Source of the DNA: Actinobacillus genomosp. 2
Lineage (GTDB): Bacteria > Pseudomonadota > Gammaproteobacteria > Enterobacterales > Pasteurellaceae
DNA: 64,000 bases
NCBI RefSeq assembly: GCF_029773605.1
Contig: NZ_CP103807.1
Coordinates: 868,001-932,000, forward strand
Direction of reading: 5' to 3'
The translations under genes and the position numbers were made by a program. The notes beneath the pieces were generated by a model. It saw nothing but the letters and a program-made list of their open reading frames with translations. It had not been told where the DNA came from and ran no database searches. Positions 38,784-48,114 of the stretch are shown piece by piece (the stretch's first letter is position 1; the number at the start of each line of letters is the position of its first letter).

Positions 38784-38807
38784 AAACTTTCCAAAATAAA
38801 TTAATCA

Positions 38808-41330
38808 CTATCGTTCTTGAGATTGTTGCAGATATTCTCGATGTTGTTTGCTTTGAAACGGTACAATCTGTATTTCATCATTCATTTTTATCAGCTGATA
38901 AAATTGAGGAAAGTTAAAACTTTCCGATTCGGCACTCTGATTATATTTTCCCGTATGTATTCGATTAATTTCTCTTACTTTATCTTCCTTAGCACCAAAA
39001 CAATTGTAATAGCTTTCTAACGCATTTTTTTCATCAAGAATATAGACGTTAAAGCTCCCATCCGAATTATCCTCAAAAAAGAACTGTAAAAATCCTTCAC
39101 TTGCAAATTCCTCTATCGTTTTAGGAAAGCTGGAAGTCACCTGCGGTGATTGTTGACTCACGTTGGTGTGAGCAAAATCTTGCTTAAATTCAACCGCTTG
39201 TTCTTCTATTTGCTGAATATCTACTTTCTGTCTACCAAAAATAAATTGCCACGTTTTTCCGGCGACTCTCAAAGTATCTAAACGTTGTTTAGGTAAAATA
39301 GTGCCAGTTTGGATCGTAATACATTTATGCACCAAATCCGCAATAGCATCTCGTAGCTCGCTATTTAAATGTCGGCTATAACAGAATACATTGACCGATT
39401 GCGGAGATGCGGAACTACGATAAATTTTATTCGAAATCAGCTTCAACGCTTTTAAAATAGCATCATCGCCCTCAAAATGCTGAGTGCGAATTTCATTCCA
39501 TAAATTGCGATAAATAATACTCACGCTTCCGACCAAACTTTGCTGAGTAGAACCGAAATTAAATAAATCGCTTGGCTGAACTGCTCTCCGTGTCTTGACT
39601 AATCTTTGTGTTGGATCATTGACTAAATTAATAGCGAGAACAAGATTACGAATTTCATTCGGATGCAATAAGTCTTCATCTGACATTTCTGGTGCTTTAA
39701 CTGGAAATGATAAACGTAAATCGGTAATAAACTGGCGTAAACGAGATAGCTCTAGACTACGGCTAACGAGATGTAATTGCGTATTCGAAGTAATCACGCC
39801 GTTAAAATACCCCCAAGCCACCAATTTAGTGAGATTCTTACCATGTCTAACGTAACGGTGTACCGAATCATAAGGGCTTTTCGGTGCTTGGTTGATCATA
39901 TACCAACCTGCTTGCATTGCAGAACCTTCTCGTACCTCAATAAAAGTGACCGCATTTTCCGCTAAATTATGGGCAATTTGCGGATTAATCAATGGTACTT
40001 TTCCTGGTAAGATCTCAAATACGGAATAAAGCTTACGCATTAACGTATCTATATCACTGGTTAAAATGCTCGGATCAATATGAAATTTACGGGCAAAATG
40101 AATTAAATTACGATAACTTTGCAACAATTGCTCAACGATAATTTGTTGATGAGTAACCGCTTGTTTAATTTTCCAACTTTGCCGATTATCTAATAAATTC
40201 AGTTCTTGCAGATTCCAATTCCAACCATCAATTAATTCTCTCAATACCTGTGTTCGCCAAGTTTCCGTTTTTTCACCTTCACTCGCTTTCACATAAAAGC
40301 ACATCCGTAAACGAGAAAGCCTTAACATTTCTTTTCGTTCAGTTAGATAATCAGTAACTTGTTCCAACATTGCTAAATAAGGATCAAAATGATATGTACA
40401 AGCAGACGATCCTAATAATTTTTGCTTAAACTGTTTCGATATTAAATTGGTTTGCGGATAAGTATCCGCATAACTTTCAAGCAATAAAATTTTGATTGCC
40501 GATTTATAAGGACAGTCAATACCTTTATAAAGCTGCCAAAGGCTTGCTCCAAAAAATTCATTGGTGGAAAGTGAGGAAAAATCCCCAAAATCGATCCATT
40601 CTTCTGCATTAAAAGCATCGGAAGCTAAATATTTTTGGTATAAGCCATCAGGTAAATGTTGCCAGAGTAAACGCTTGCCAGCCATACGTATCGTAGAGCG
40701 ATAAAACTCATCTAACAGGAAATAATGCTGTGCCGATCCACTATGTTCTTCACTTAACTCATCATGATATAAATGTGCCTTAAAGTGAGTCGGATTCATT
40801 AAATAGAAGTTAATCTCAACCTCAAAACTTTTTGCCCATTGCTTAATTTTTGCCAATTTCTGTTCTATCAGTTGATATTCCATCGCATTTAATCGATCAG
40901 AATAACATAACCATAAATCAAGATCAGAAAGACTAGTTTGTGTAATTGAACCGGTACTTCCCATTGAATAAAGTGCATCAAAGGCAGGACTATCTTCAAA
41001 CTCTAAAGTACAACTCACAGGCAAAGACATACCAGAAAGATACTGCTTCTGATATTCGGATAATGCAAAATGAGCAATACCGCTCGGCACATTCTTCGTA
41101 TATGCAGGTAATTCCGGGATATTTGTATGGATAAGAAGAGGTAAAAGGGAAAAAACGTGCTGGAATCGTGAATTATTGGCAGTTAAAGCACGCTTAATTC
41201 TAAAATCATTAAGTACATCAACACGTGAAATGCTATGCGATAATAATACCGACCAATCGGTATGTTCTGAAAAAAGAGTATCAGATAAATCAAGATTTAT
41301 CATGCTTGCTGATAACTGTAACGTTTTCAC
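38808..41330 (-). CDS. cyaA: Class I adenylate cyclase
   Basis: An 840-residue cytoplasmic enzyme making cAMP. The catalytic core is GSTGSITQTSLSDLDLWLC at about 119-137, with the two aspartates of DLD. The long C-terminal regulatory half responds to the phosphotransferase system. The frame extends to 41417 but the extra residues do not look like CyaA. GTG at 41330 is preferred, with GGAG five bases upstream and a length near that of H. influenzae CyaA. A CRP box lies just upstream, so cAMP probably represses its own synthesis. Confidence 0.92.
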   Translation of the reverse strand: MKTLQLSASMINLDLSDTLFSEHTDWSVLLSHSISRVDVLNDFRIKRALTANNSRFQHVFSLLPLLIHTNIPELPAYTKNVPSGIAHFALSEYQKQYLSGMSLPVSCTLEFEDSPAFDALYSMGSTGSITQTSLSDLDLWLCYSDRLNAMEYQLIEQKLAKIKQWAKSFEVEINFYLMNPTHFKAHLYHDELSEEHSGSAQHYFLLDEFYRSTIRMAGKRLLWQHLPDGLYQKYLASDAFNAEEWIDFGDFSSLSTNEFFGASLWQLYKGIDCPYKSAIKILLLESYADTYPQTNLISKQFKQKLLGSSACTYHFDPYLAMLEQVTDYLTERKEMLRLSRLRMCFYVKASEGEKTETWRTQVLRELIDGWNWNLQELNLLDNRQSWKIKQAVTHQQIIVEQLLQSYRNLIHFARKFHIDPSILTSDIDTLMRKLYSVFEILPGKVPLINPQIAHNLAENAVTFIEVREGSAMQAGWYMINQAPKSPYDSVHRYVRHGKNLTKLVAWGYFNGVITSNTQLHLVSRSLELSRLRQFITDLRLSFPVKAPEMSDEDLLHPNEIRNLVLAINLVNDPTQRLVKTRRAVQPSDLFNFGSTQQSLVGSVSIIYRNLWNEIRTQHFEGDDAILKALKLISNKIYRSSASPQSVNVFCYSRHLNSELRDAIADLVHKCITIQTGTILPKQRLDTLRVAGKTWQFIFGRQKVDIQQIEEQAVEFKQDFAHTNVSQQSPQVTSSFPKTIEEFASEGFLQFFFEDNSDGSFNVYILDEKNALESYYNCFGAKEDKVREINRIHTGKYNQSAESESFNFPQFYQLIKMNDEIQIVPFQSKQHREYLQQSQER

Positions 41331-41356
41331 ACTTACTCCTTTATCGTACATAAAAG

Positions 41357-41372
41357 TGTGATCAATGTAACA
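41357..41372 (-). promoter_or_regulatory. CRP-cAMP box upstream of cyaA
   Basis: TGTGATCAATGTAACA matches the TGTGA-N6-TCACA palindrome at nine of ten positions, 27 bases before the GTG start. Repression of cyaA by CRP-cAMP is established in E. coli, so negative feedback is the likely role. Confidence 0.75.
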
Positions 41373-41594
41373 TTTTGATAAAAAAAGTAAAGCTACCCAT
41401 AAAATAACTTTTGACATCTCACAAACATTCCCGAAAAACAGCTCGGATCAGAATATAAACTTGTATTAAAACAGTTCAGACAAGTAGCAAAATCGTGTAA
41501 ACTACTCAAGTTTTAGCTACTTACTTTGATAAAAAAGTGTAAAGTGTAAGCTGAATGTTATATCTCATTAATTTATTATGATGAAGGAAACAAA

Positions 41595-42812
41595 ATGAAA
41601 AGAGTCGTTATCACTGGTTTGGGTATTATTTCTAGTATCGGTAACAATAAAGAGGAAGTTTTAGCTTCATTAAAAGAAGGCAAATCAGGTATCGAATTTG
41701 TTCCTGAATTCGCAGAAGTTGGTATGCGTAGCCAAGTCGCAGGCACAATTAAATTAAATCCTGCTGAACTAATCGATCGTAAAGTCTATCGTTTTATGGG
41801 CGATGCTGCAGCATATGCTTATCTTTCGATGAAAGAAGCGATCGAAGATTCAGGTTTAACTGAAGATCAAGTATCAAACGATCGTACCGGTTTAGTAATC
41901 GGTGCGGGTACCGGCTCAGCGCACAGCCAATTAGTAGCTTGTGATGCGGTACGTGGCCCACGTGGCGTGAAAGCGGTTGGTCCTTATGCAGTAACCAAAA
42001 CAATGGCATCAAGTGTATCGGCATGTTTAGCAACACCATATAAAATCCGTGGTGTTAACTATTCAATCAGTTCTGCGTGTGCAACTTCAGCTCACTGTAT
42101 CGGTCACGCAATGGAATTAATCCAATTAGGTAAACAAGACGTAGTGTTTGCCGGTGGTGCAGAAGAACTGTCTTGGGAATGTGCAACTGAATTTGATGCA
42201 ATGGGTGCAGTTTCAACCAAATATAATGACACGCCAACAAAAGCAAGTCGTGCTTATGACGCAAATCGTGATGGTTTCGTTATCGCAGGTGGCGGTGCGG
42301 TTGTTGTCGTTGAAGAATTAGAACACGCTCTTGCTCGTGGTGCAAAAATCTACGCTGAGATCGTAGGTTACGGTGCAACTTCTGACGGTTATGATATGGT
42401 TGCACCAAGCGGTGAAGGTGCGGAACGTTGTATGAAACAAGCACTTGTAACAGTCAATAGCGAAGTGGAATACATTAACGTACACGGTACTTCTACACCG
42501 GTTGGTGATGTAAAAGAGTTAGGTGCAATTAAAAACGTATTCGGCGATAAAAACCCTGCGATTTCATCAACAAAATCAATGACCGGCCACTCTTTAGGTG
42601 CAGCAGGTGCACACGAAGCCATCTACTCATTATTAATGTTAGATAACGGCTTTATTGCACCAAGCATTAACATCGAAACCTTAGACGAACAAGCGAAAGG
42701 CTTAAATATCGTAACAGAGCGTCAAGACAAAGCGTTAACAACCGTAATGTCTAACAGCTTCGGTTTTGGTGGTACGAATGCTTGCTTAGTATTCCAAAAA
42801 TATAATGGCTAA
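41595..42812 (+). CDS. fabB: 3-oxoacyl-ACP synthase I
   Basis: A 405-residue condensing enzyme of fatty-acid elongation, also needed for unsaturated fatty acids. The catalytic triad is visible: C162 in [10 protein letters not shown]297 in [11 protein letters not shown] and H332 in [14 protein letters not shown]. The N-terminus [16 protein letters not shown] is the KAS signature. Residue patterns fit FabB rather than FabF. The codon bias indicates high expression. It stands alone, divergent from cyaA, with a terminator immediately downstream. Confidence 0.95.
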   Translation: MKRVVITGLGIISSIGNNKEEVLASLKEGKSGIEFVPEFAEVGMRSQVAGTIKLNPAELIDRKVYRFMGDAAAYAYLSMKEAIEDSGLTEDQVSNDRTGLVIGAGTGSAHSQLVACDAVRGPRGVKAVGPYAVTKTMASSVSACLATPYKIRGVNYSISSACATSAHCIGHAMELIQLGKQDVVFAGGAEELSWECATEFDAMGAVSTKYNDTPTKASRAYDANRDGFVIAGGGAVVVVEELEHALARGAKIYAEIVGYGATSDGYDMVAPSGEGAERCMKQALVTVNSEVEYINVHGTSTPVGDVKELGAIKNVFGDKNPAISSTKSMTGHSLGAAGAHEAIYSLLMLDNGFIAPSINIETLDEQAKGLNIVTERQDKALTTVMSNSFGFGGTNACLVFQKYNG

Positions 42813-42832
42813 TCACCACCCCATATAAAGTA

Positions 42833-42860
42833 AAAAAGTGCGTTTAATACGCACTTTTCT
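42833..42860 (+). terminator. fabB terminator
   Basis: AAAAGTGCGT and ACGCACTTTT form a ten-pair stem with a short loop of TTAAT, followed by CTCTT. It lies about 20 bases after the fabB stop. Confidence 0.7.
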
Positions 42861-42938
42861 CTTACCTCAAGCAGTCAAATTCTTCAGATTTTTTGCAAAA
42901 TTTTGAGAGAATTTGACCGCTTGTTATTTATATGAAAA

Positions 42939-42966
42939 ACAAGGCTCCGATACGGAGCCTTTTTTC
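42939..42966. terminator. Terminator after the MHS transporter
   Basis: AAGGCTCCG (42941-42949) pairs with CGGAGCCTT (42953-42961), followed by T on the + strand and T-rich on the minus strand. It serves the minus-strand transporter and backs up fabB. Confidence 0.7.
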
Positions 42967-42981
42967 TACCTAAAATCAAAT

Positions 42982-44307
42982 TTACGCTTTGGTTAAATCT
43001 AGGTCTTTGGTTTCTTTTGACATAAATAATGCAATTAAGGTTAATACTGCATTTGCCGCAAGGTAGATCCCGACACCTAAAATGCCATAAGTTGCGTTAA
43101 TTTTAATTGCGAAAGTTGCGGCTACAGTTGCACCAACAATCGAAGCAAAATTATAAGCAAGTGATGCACCGGAATAACGTACTTCGGTCGGGAATAGCTC
43201 CGGCAATAATGCCGCCATCGGACCGAAAGTGAACCCCATTAATGCCATACCTACAACAAGGAAAGCAAATACAGAATATGGCGTGCCGTTTGAAAGGAAT
43301 AACGGCATTGCTAAACCGAAAATGCCCATCGCAAAAGTGACCCATAACAAAAACTTACGGCGACCGACTTTATCGGCTAAAAGACCTGAAATACTGGTAA
43401 ATGCACCAAAAACGATCGCACTTAATAGTAACAAACCGGTAAAGGTATTCGGCTCAATACCGAGTCCCATAGGATGGCCAGCATCAGAAAGTTTTGCCGG
43501 CGTTCTTGAATACACTTGTGCAAAAGCAGTCATAATATAGAACAATACATAAGTCGCCGTCATAATGAATGTGCCTAAAATCAATGGCTTCATATGATGC
43601 TTAAACACAGCACTCACCGGTGCTTTTTGAGTTTTACCTTTTTGCTCCGCTTCACGGAATACATGGCTTTCATGTAATGTTAAGCGAACCCATAACCCCA
43701 CCATGACTAAAATAACGGAAGAAACGAACGGAATACGCCAAGCCCATTCAACCAACCCTTCTTTTCCCCAGGTGTAACTGACAAGGAAAAATGCAGCATT
43801 CGCTAAAAACAGACCAATTGGCGCACCTAATTGTGGGAATGTACCATACCAAGCTCGTTTGCCGTCAGGTGCATTTTCTGTTGCGACAAGCGCAGCGCCG
43901 CCCCATTCGCCGCCAAGACCTAACCCTTGCCCAACGCGACATAAACATAAAAGCACTGGAGCCCAAATGCCAATATCCGCATAAGTTGGCAACAAACCAA
44001 TACAAACGGTTGAACCGCCCATTAATAGCAATGAAGCAACTAATGTTTTCTTACGACCAATTTTGTCACCGAAGTGACCAAATAAAGCCGAGCCAATCGG
44101 ACGAGCGAAGAACGCTAATGCCAAAGTGGAAAGAGAAAGTAACTCATCCGAAACGGGATCACCACTTTTGAAAAATTGCGTATTAAAAACTAATACCGCT
44201 GCAGCGGCATAAATATAGTAGTCAAAAAATTCGATTGCGGTTCCCACCATAGAAGCAATCGCTACTTTTTTAGGATCATTCCTTAAATTTTGTGCTGTGT
44301 TAGGCAT
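42982..44307 (-). CDS. MHS-family major facilitator transporter
   Basis: A 441-residue inner-membrane symporter with twelve hydrophobic segments. MVGTAIEFFDYYIYAAAAVLVF is the metabolite:proton symporter (ProP/ShiA/KgtP) signature. The MFS loop motif appears as GHFGDKIGRKKTL and again as DKVGRRKFLL. GLGLGGEWGGAALVATENAP in helix 4 is typical of this subfamily, whose substrates include organic acids, shikimate and betaine. The substrate here is not identifiable. ATG at 44307 is preferred to 44322 because it begins the conserved part and the upstream GAGA spacing fits better. Confidence 0.85.
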   Translation of the reverse strand: MPNTAQNLRNDPKKVAIASMVGTAIEFFDYYIYAAAAVLVFNTQFFKSGDPVSDELLSLSTLALAFFARPIGSALFGHFGDKIGRKKTLVASLLLMGGSTVCIGLLPTYADIGIWAPVLLCLCRVGQGLGLGGEWGGAALVATENAPDGKRAWYGTFPQLGAPIGLFLANAAFFLVSYTWGKEGLVEWAWRIPFVSSVILVMVGLWVRLTLHESHVFREAEQKGKTQKAPVSAVFKHHMKPLILGTFIMTATYVLFYIMTAFAQVYSRTPAKLSDAGHPMGLGIEPNTFTGLLLLSAIVFGAFTSISGLLADKVGRRKFLLWVTFAMGIFGLAMPLFLSNGTPYSVFAFLVVGMALMGFTFGPMAALLPELFPTEVRYSGASLAYNFASIVGATVAATFAIKINATYGILGVGIYLAANAVLTLIALFMSKETKDLDLTKA

Positions 44308-44625
44308 AAATATAAATCTCATTTAATTGTTATAAAACAGCGTGAATCCTAACAGTTTCAATATATTCGAGCAATATCTCCGCAATTAGCACAAATTAAT
44401 TAAAATTTATAAAATTCTATAAAAAAAATAAAAATCAGCATAACTCACTAAATACCTATAAAGTTTATATGATTATGCTTTAGCCGAAACATTTCAGCCT
44501 ACAAAATTTTTATCATTTTTTTTACGAATTAAATTAATCATAAAAAAGTGATTGTTTCCATTAAGAATTTGAGCATACAATGTTTCAAAACGTATAGTAT
44601 TTTTTACAATAAAGGGAAAGAAAAA
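44308..44625. other. AT-rich divergent promoter region
   Basis: This 318-base gap separates the MHS transporter and the Nramp-like gene. It is strongly AT-rich, with several short A and T runs, and holds no open reading frame or RNA gene that I can support. The only clear element is the Nramp promoter at 44569-44598. Confidence 0.6.
44569..44598 (+). promoter_or_regulatory. Sigma-70-type promoter of the Nramp-like gene
   Basis: TTGAGC (44569-44574), an 18-base spacer, and TATAGT (44593-44598) lie 28 bases before the ATG. Both hexamers are near consensus. No Fur or MntR operator could be recognised beside them. Confidence 0.5.
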
Positions 44626-45903
44626 ATGACACAGACACAACAAATAGAACCAGCATCAAACTGGCAATCAAAGTTCAGAGCGATAGGACCGGGTATTTTA
44701 ATGGCATCCGCTGCAGTAGGTGGCTCGCATATTGTTGCCTCAACGCAAGCCGGTGCAATTTATGGCTGGCAATTAGCATTAATTATTATTTTAGCGAATT
44801 TATTCAAATATCCATTTTTCCGCTTTGGGGCGCAATACACCTTAGGCTCTAATAAATCGTTATTGGAAGGCTATCAAGAAAAAGGCAAAATCTATTTATG
44901 GGTTTTCTTTATCCTGAATGTCATTGCAGCAATGATCAATACTGCCGCGGTAGGTATTGTAACAGCAGCTATTTTGAAATTTATCTTTTCAGCAGTAGGC
45001 GTGCAATTTGACTTAAGTATTCCGGTTGCGAGTACCATAATTATTGCGATCACTTGGGGTATTTTATTATTAGGTAAATATCGCTTCTTAGACTCGCTTT
45101 CTAAATTTATTATGATTGCACTGACGGTTTCCACGGTAACTGCAGTCGTGGTTGCCGCATCAAAAGGTGGTGTGCAAGTTGCACCTGATTTTATTGAGCC
45201 AAGTCCTTGGAATTTAGCTTCACTTGGTTTTATTGTAGCATTAATGGGTTGGATGCCGGCACCAATTGAGATTTCTGCAATCAACTCAATGTGGGTAGTG
45301 GCGAAACGCCGTCTCAATAAAGTAAGCTATGAAGACGGTATTTTTGATTTTAACGTCGGTTTTATCGGCACGGCAATTCTTGCCTTAGTGTTCTTAGCGT
45401 TAGGTGCATTAGTTCAATACGGTTCAGGCGAAGCGGTTGAACAGGCGGGTGTGAAATATATTGCACAATTAATTAAAATGTACGCTTTCGCTATCGGCGA
45501 TTGGTCTAAATTATTGATCGCATTAATTGCTTTTATGTGTATGTTCGGCACAACCATTACTGTAATTGACGGTTACTCTCGAGCGAATAATGAGGCATTA
45601 CGTTTATTGCTAAACAGAAAAGAAAGTTCTCCGACAAGCCTAAATATTTGGATGACGGTCACATCTGCTATCGGAATTCTGATTATTTCGGTATTTATGA
45701 GCGATGTAGCTAAAATGCTTTCTTTTGCGATGATTTGTTCATTTGTTTCAACACCAATTTTTGCCGCATTAAATCTTTCACTCGTATTGAAAGGTGAGCA
45801 TAAAGTCAAAGGTGGCTTATTCTGGCTATCTATTGTCGGCTTAATTTATCTGACGGCTTTCACACTCTTATTTATAGCGTATGAGTTAGGTATGTTGTCT
45901 TAA
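44626..45903 (+). CDS. Nramp-family transporter without the canonical metal motifs
   Basis: A 425-residue inner-membrane protein with about eleven hydrophobic segments and the LeuT/Nramp fold. The first helix contains GPGILMASAAVGGSHIVASTQAGA. In manganese/iron Nramps this position reads DPGN, here VGGSH (31-35). Helix 6 has GWMPAPIEIS, with alanine where metal-transporting members have MPH (210-212). It is therefore a divergent member, perhaps carrying magnesium or something that is not a metal. The ATG at 44626 has an AAAGGG site, and a promoter lies just upstream. Confidence 0.8.
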   Translation: MTQTQQIEPASNWQSKFRAIGPGILMASAAVGGSHIVASTQAGAIYGWQLALIIILANLFKYPFFRFGAQYTLGSNKSLLEGYQEKGKIYLWVFFILNVIAAMINTAAVGIVTAAILKFIFSAVGVQFDLSIPVASTIIIAITWGILLLGKYRFLDSLSKFIMIALTVSTVTAVVVAASKGGVQVAPDFIEPSPWNLASLGFIVALMGWMPAPIEISAINSMWVVAKRRLNKVSYEDGIFDFNVGFIGTAILALVFLALGALVQYGSGEAVEQAGVKYIAQLIKMYAFAIGDWSKLLIALIAFMCMFGTTITVIDGYSRANNEALRLLLNRKESSPTSLNIWMTVTSAIGILIISVFMSDVAKMLSFAMICSFVSTPIFAALNLSLVLKGEHKVKGGLFWLSIVGLIYLTAFTLLFIAYELGMLS

Positions 45904-45922
45904 TCAAACAAGATAGAAATAT

Positions 45923-45978
45923 ACAAGCGGTCTATTTTCCTCACTTTTTACAAAAAACCAGGAAAATAGACCGCTTGT
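45923..45978. terminator. Inverted uptake-word terminator, Nramp/rnt
   Basis: ACAAGCGGTCTATTTTCC (45923-45940) is perfectly complementary to the copy at 45961-45978, an 18-pair stem with a 20-base loop. The genes converge here. Confidence 0.75.
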
Positions 45979-45990
45979 TTTTTAATCAAA

Positions 45991-46647
45991 TTATGCATCT
46001 GATACGTTATCACTCACAAGCGGAAAACCACCGAGATCTTTTAAACGATTTACCATTGTACAGAATAATTCTGCGGTTTTTTCCGTATCATATAAAGCTG
46101 AGTGAGCTTGTTTACCGTCAAATGGAATTTTTGCCATTTGGCAGGCTTTGACTAATACGGTTTGTCCGTACATAAAACCAGCAAGTGTGGCGGTATCAAA
46201 CATAGCAAACGGGTGAAACGGATCACGCTTCGCATTAATACGCTTCACCGCCGCTTGTACAAATGCCTGATCAAAGGTCGCATTATGTGCCACAATAACT
46301 GCACGCTGACAACCCTGATCTTTTAATGCTCTACGAACCATTTTAAACATTTCGGGAATCGCAATATTTTCCGGCACAGCACCTCGCAACGGGTTATCAA
46401 TATCAATGCCGTTAAATTTAAGTGAATCCGGATTGATATTTGCCCCTTCAAACGGCTGAATATGAAAATGGCATTTTTGATCCGGTACTAAATAGCCGTT
46501 CTCATCCATTTTTACTGTGATAGCAGCCAGTTCTAACAAAGCATCGGTTTGTGCATTCAAGCCGGCGGTTTCCACATCAATAATTACCGGTAAATAACCA
46601 CGAAAACGATTTTTTAATAAATTATAGTCTGTTACTTGTTCTGTCAT
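45991..46647 (-). CDS. rnt: Ribonuclease T
   Basis: A 218-residue DEDDh 3'-5' exoribonuclease that trims tRNA ends, 5S and other stable RNAs. [10 protein letters not shown] holds D24 and E26; [13 protein letters not shown] holds the third carboxylate; [12 protein letters not shown] holds the catalytic histidine and aspartate near 181-186, matching the E. coli positions. It is monocistronic, with gloA upstream in the same direction and an uptake-word hairpin between. Length is as expected. Confidence 0.95.
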   Translation of the reverse strand: MTEQVTDYNLLKNRFRGYLPVIIDVETAGLNAQTDALLELAAITVKMDENGYLVPDQKCHFHIQPFEGANINPDSLKFNGIDIDNPLRGAVPENIAIPEMFKMVRRALKDQGCQRAVIVAHNATFDQAFVQAAVKRINAKRDPFHPFAMFDTATLAGFMYGQTVLVKACQMAKIPFDGKQAHSALYDTEKTAELFCTMVNRLKDLGGFPLVSDNVSDA

Positions 46648-46689
46648 TGTCTATTCATTACAGGTGTTTTACACCGACTTAAAGAAAAA

Positions 46690-46743
46690 GCGGTCTGATT
46701 TTAAAGAGAATTTGCAAATATCTCTCAAAATTTGACCGCTTGC
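46690..46743 (-). terminator. Imperfect uptake-word hairpin between gloA and rnt
   Basis: AAGCGGTCTGATTTTAAAGAGA and a partner ending TTTGACCGCTTG pair over the uptake word, with an inner GAGA...TCTC pair. The stem is interrupted, so termination may be weak. Confidence 0.4.
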
Positions 46744-46783
46744 ACCATAAATTGCTGAAAAGCTATTTTTATGGCAAATAAAA

Positions 46784-47191
46784 TTAATTACCTAATGCAG
46801 CCTGTGCATTTTTATTTTCGATAAACTCAATTTTATAACCGTCCGGATCTTCCGCAAAAGCGATGACCGTTGTACCACCTAAAACCGGACCCGGTTCACG
46901 CGTAATTTTAGCACCGGCAGCACGTAAACTTTCAATCGTTGAATAAATATCGTCAACGCCTAATGCAATATGACCGAATGCCGTACCTAACTCATAGCTT
47001 TCTACGCCCCAGTTATAAGTTAATTCGATTACCGCATTTTCGCTTTCATCCGCATAGCCCACAAATGCTAATGAATATTTATATTGAGGGTTTTCGCTGG
47101 TACGAAGCAAACGCATACCTAACACTTCAGTATAAAATTTGATTGAACGCTCTAAATCGCCCACACGTAACATAGTATGTAAAATTCGCAT
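46784..47191 (-). CDS. gloA: Lactoylglutathione lyase (glyoxalase I)
   Basis: A 135-residue metalloenzyme that joins methylglyoxal and glutathione to give S-lactoylglutathione. The four nickel/zinc ligands of the E. coli enzyme are all present: H5 (ILHTML), E56 (VIELTYNWG), H74 (FGHIALGV) and E122 (YKIEFIE). The length and lack of the long-form insertions indicate the nickel-type bacterial class. It detoxifies the same electrophile that triggers Kef potassium efflux, whose gene lies upstream in this window. Confidence 0.95.
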   Translation of the reverse strand: MRILHTMLRVGDLERSIKFYTEVLGMRLLRTSENPQYKYSLAFVGYADESENAVIELTYNWGVESYELGTAFGHIALGVDDIYSTIESLRAAGAKITREPGPVLGGTTVIAFAEDPDGYKIEFIENKNAQAALGN

Positions 47192-47289
47192 AGTTCATTC
47201 CTTATTTTAAGTTAAAAAATCTTCGCTATTATGGCATAATTTCAAACCAAAATCATTTTTCAATCTTATTTATCTATTACTTTTAATTT

Positions 47290-48114
47290 ATGTCTCACGA
47301 TCACGATTCCGAAAAAAAATATGATGTTGCCACACACGCACTTTTACCGATGGTATTAATGCTGTTTGTACAAATGTCACTTAATCACTATTTTGCACCA
47401 CAAAATGCCATTTTTATCTCGCCGTATTTACTTGCTTTCTTTATTGCCAACCTCATTGTATTTTTTGTGTTATGGAAAGGGCAAATTTGTCCGGGACAAA
47501 CAAGTAGATTGTTATTTGTATTAAAATTTTTTATGGTGTTTTCACTCGGTAATTTTATCTATTCTATCGGTTTCACACCAAAACATAATCCTATGGCACT
47601 TGCCGGTGTTGCCTCTTTAATGGTCGCAATTTTTTATTGGCTATTTAACGCCAGAGAAAAACCGATGAATACCTTAATTTATTGTGCTTTCGGTATTCTT
47701 GCGGTGGGAATGATTCAATATTTAGCGATTTATTGGGTTGAACTTCCGTCTTTATTTAATGGAGTTCGTGCCAATAATTTTGCTCAATTATTACTCGGTA
47801 TTTTACTTGCCGGTTGGTATTTAATGCTGGCAAAAAGCCGTCTTGATGTTTTCTTTAAATTATTAGTACAGCTGGCGTTAATCGTCTTAGTGCTGAATTA
47901 TCTCTGGAGTGCATTTGTACTTTATCAGCAATTACAAATTATGCCAGATATGGTGTTATTGCCTTATGAACTTTACTTTATTGTGCAATTTGTTATTTTT
48001 GCCTTACTCGCTTGGCTGTTACTCGGTAAAGACGAAAAACAAATTAAAAATCCACTTGGCTGGACATTAGCAACGCTCTTGGCGATGCTTTATCCGTTTA
48101 CCAATATGATCTAA
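47290..48114 (+). CDS. Unknown polytopic membrane protein, cotranscribed with ydbH
   Basis: A 274-residue protein not recognised by family. A histidine-rich cytosolic start (MSHDHDSEKKYDVATHAL) precedes about eight hydrophobic segments with short loops, and there is a positively charged patch at AKSRLDVFFK. The stop overlaps the ydbH start by one base (TAATG), so the two are translationally coupled. That places it with the YdbH/YnbE envelope system, perhaps as an inner-membrane partner. No enzymatic motif is visible. Confidence 0.75.
   Translation: MSHDHDSEKKYDVATHALLPMVLMLFVQMSLNHYFAPQNAIFISPYLLAFFIANLIVFFVLWKGQICPGQTSRLLFVLKFFMVFSLGNFIYSIGFTPKHNPMALAGVASLMVAIFYWLFNAREKPMNTLIYCAFGILAVGMIQYLAIYWVELPSLFNGVRANNFAQLLLGILLAGWYLMLAKSRLDVFFKLLVQLALIVLVLNYLWSAFVLYQQLQIMPDMVLLPYELYFIVQFVIFALLAWLLLGKDEKQIKNPLGWTLATLLAMLYPFTNMI

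Noticed and set aside
43791-44171. Open frame of 126 codons on the + strand inside the MHS transporter
   Set aside because: It lies wholly opposite a well-conserved membrane transporter and has no ribosome site or family resemblance.
44892-45317. Open frame of 141 codons on the minus strand inside the Nramp-like gene
   Set aside because: It is the antisense of conserved transmembrane helices. Its composition is a mirror of the real gene, with no own start signal.
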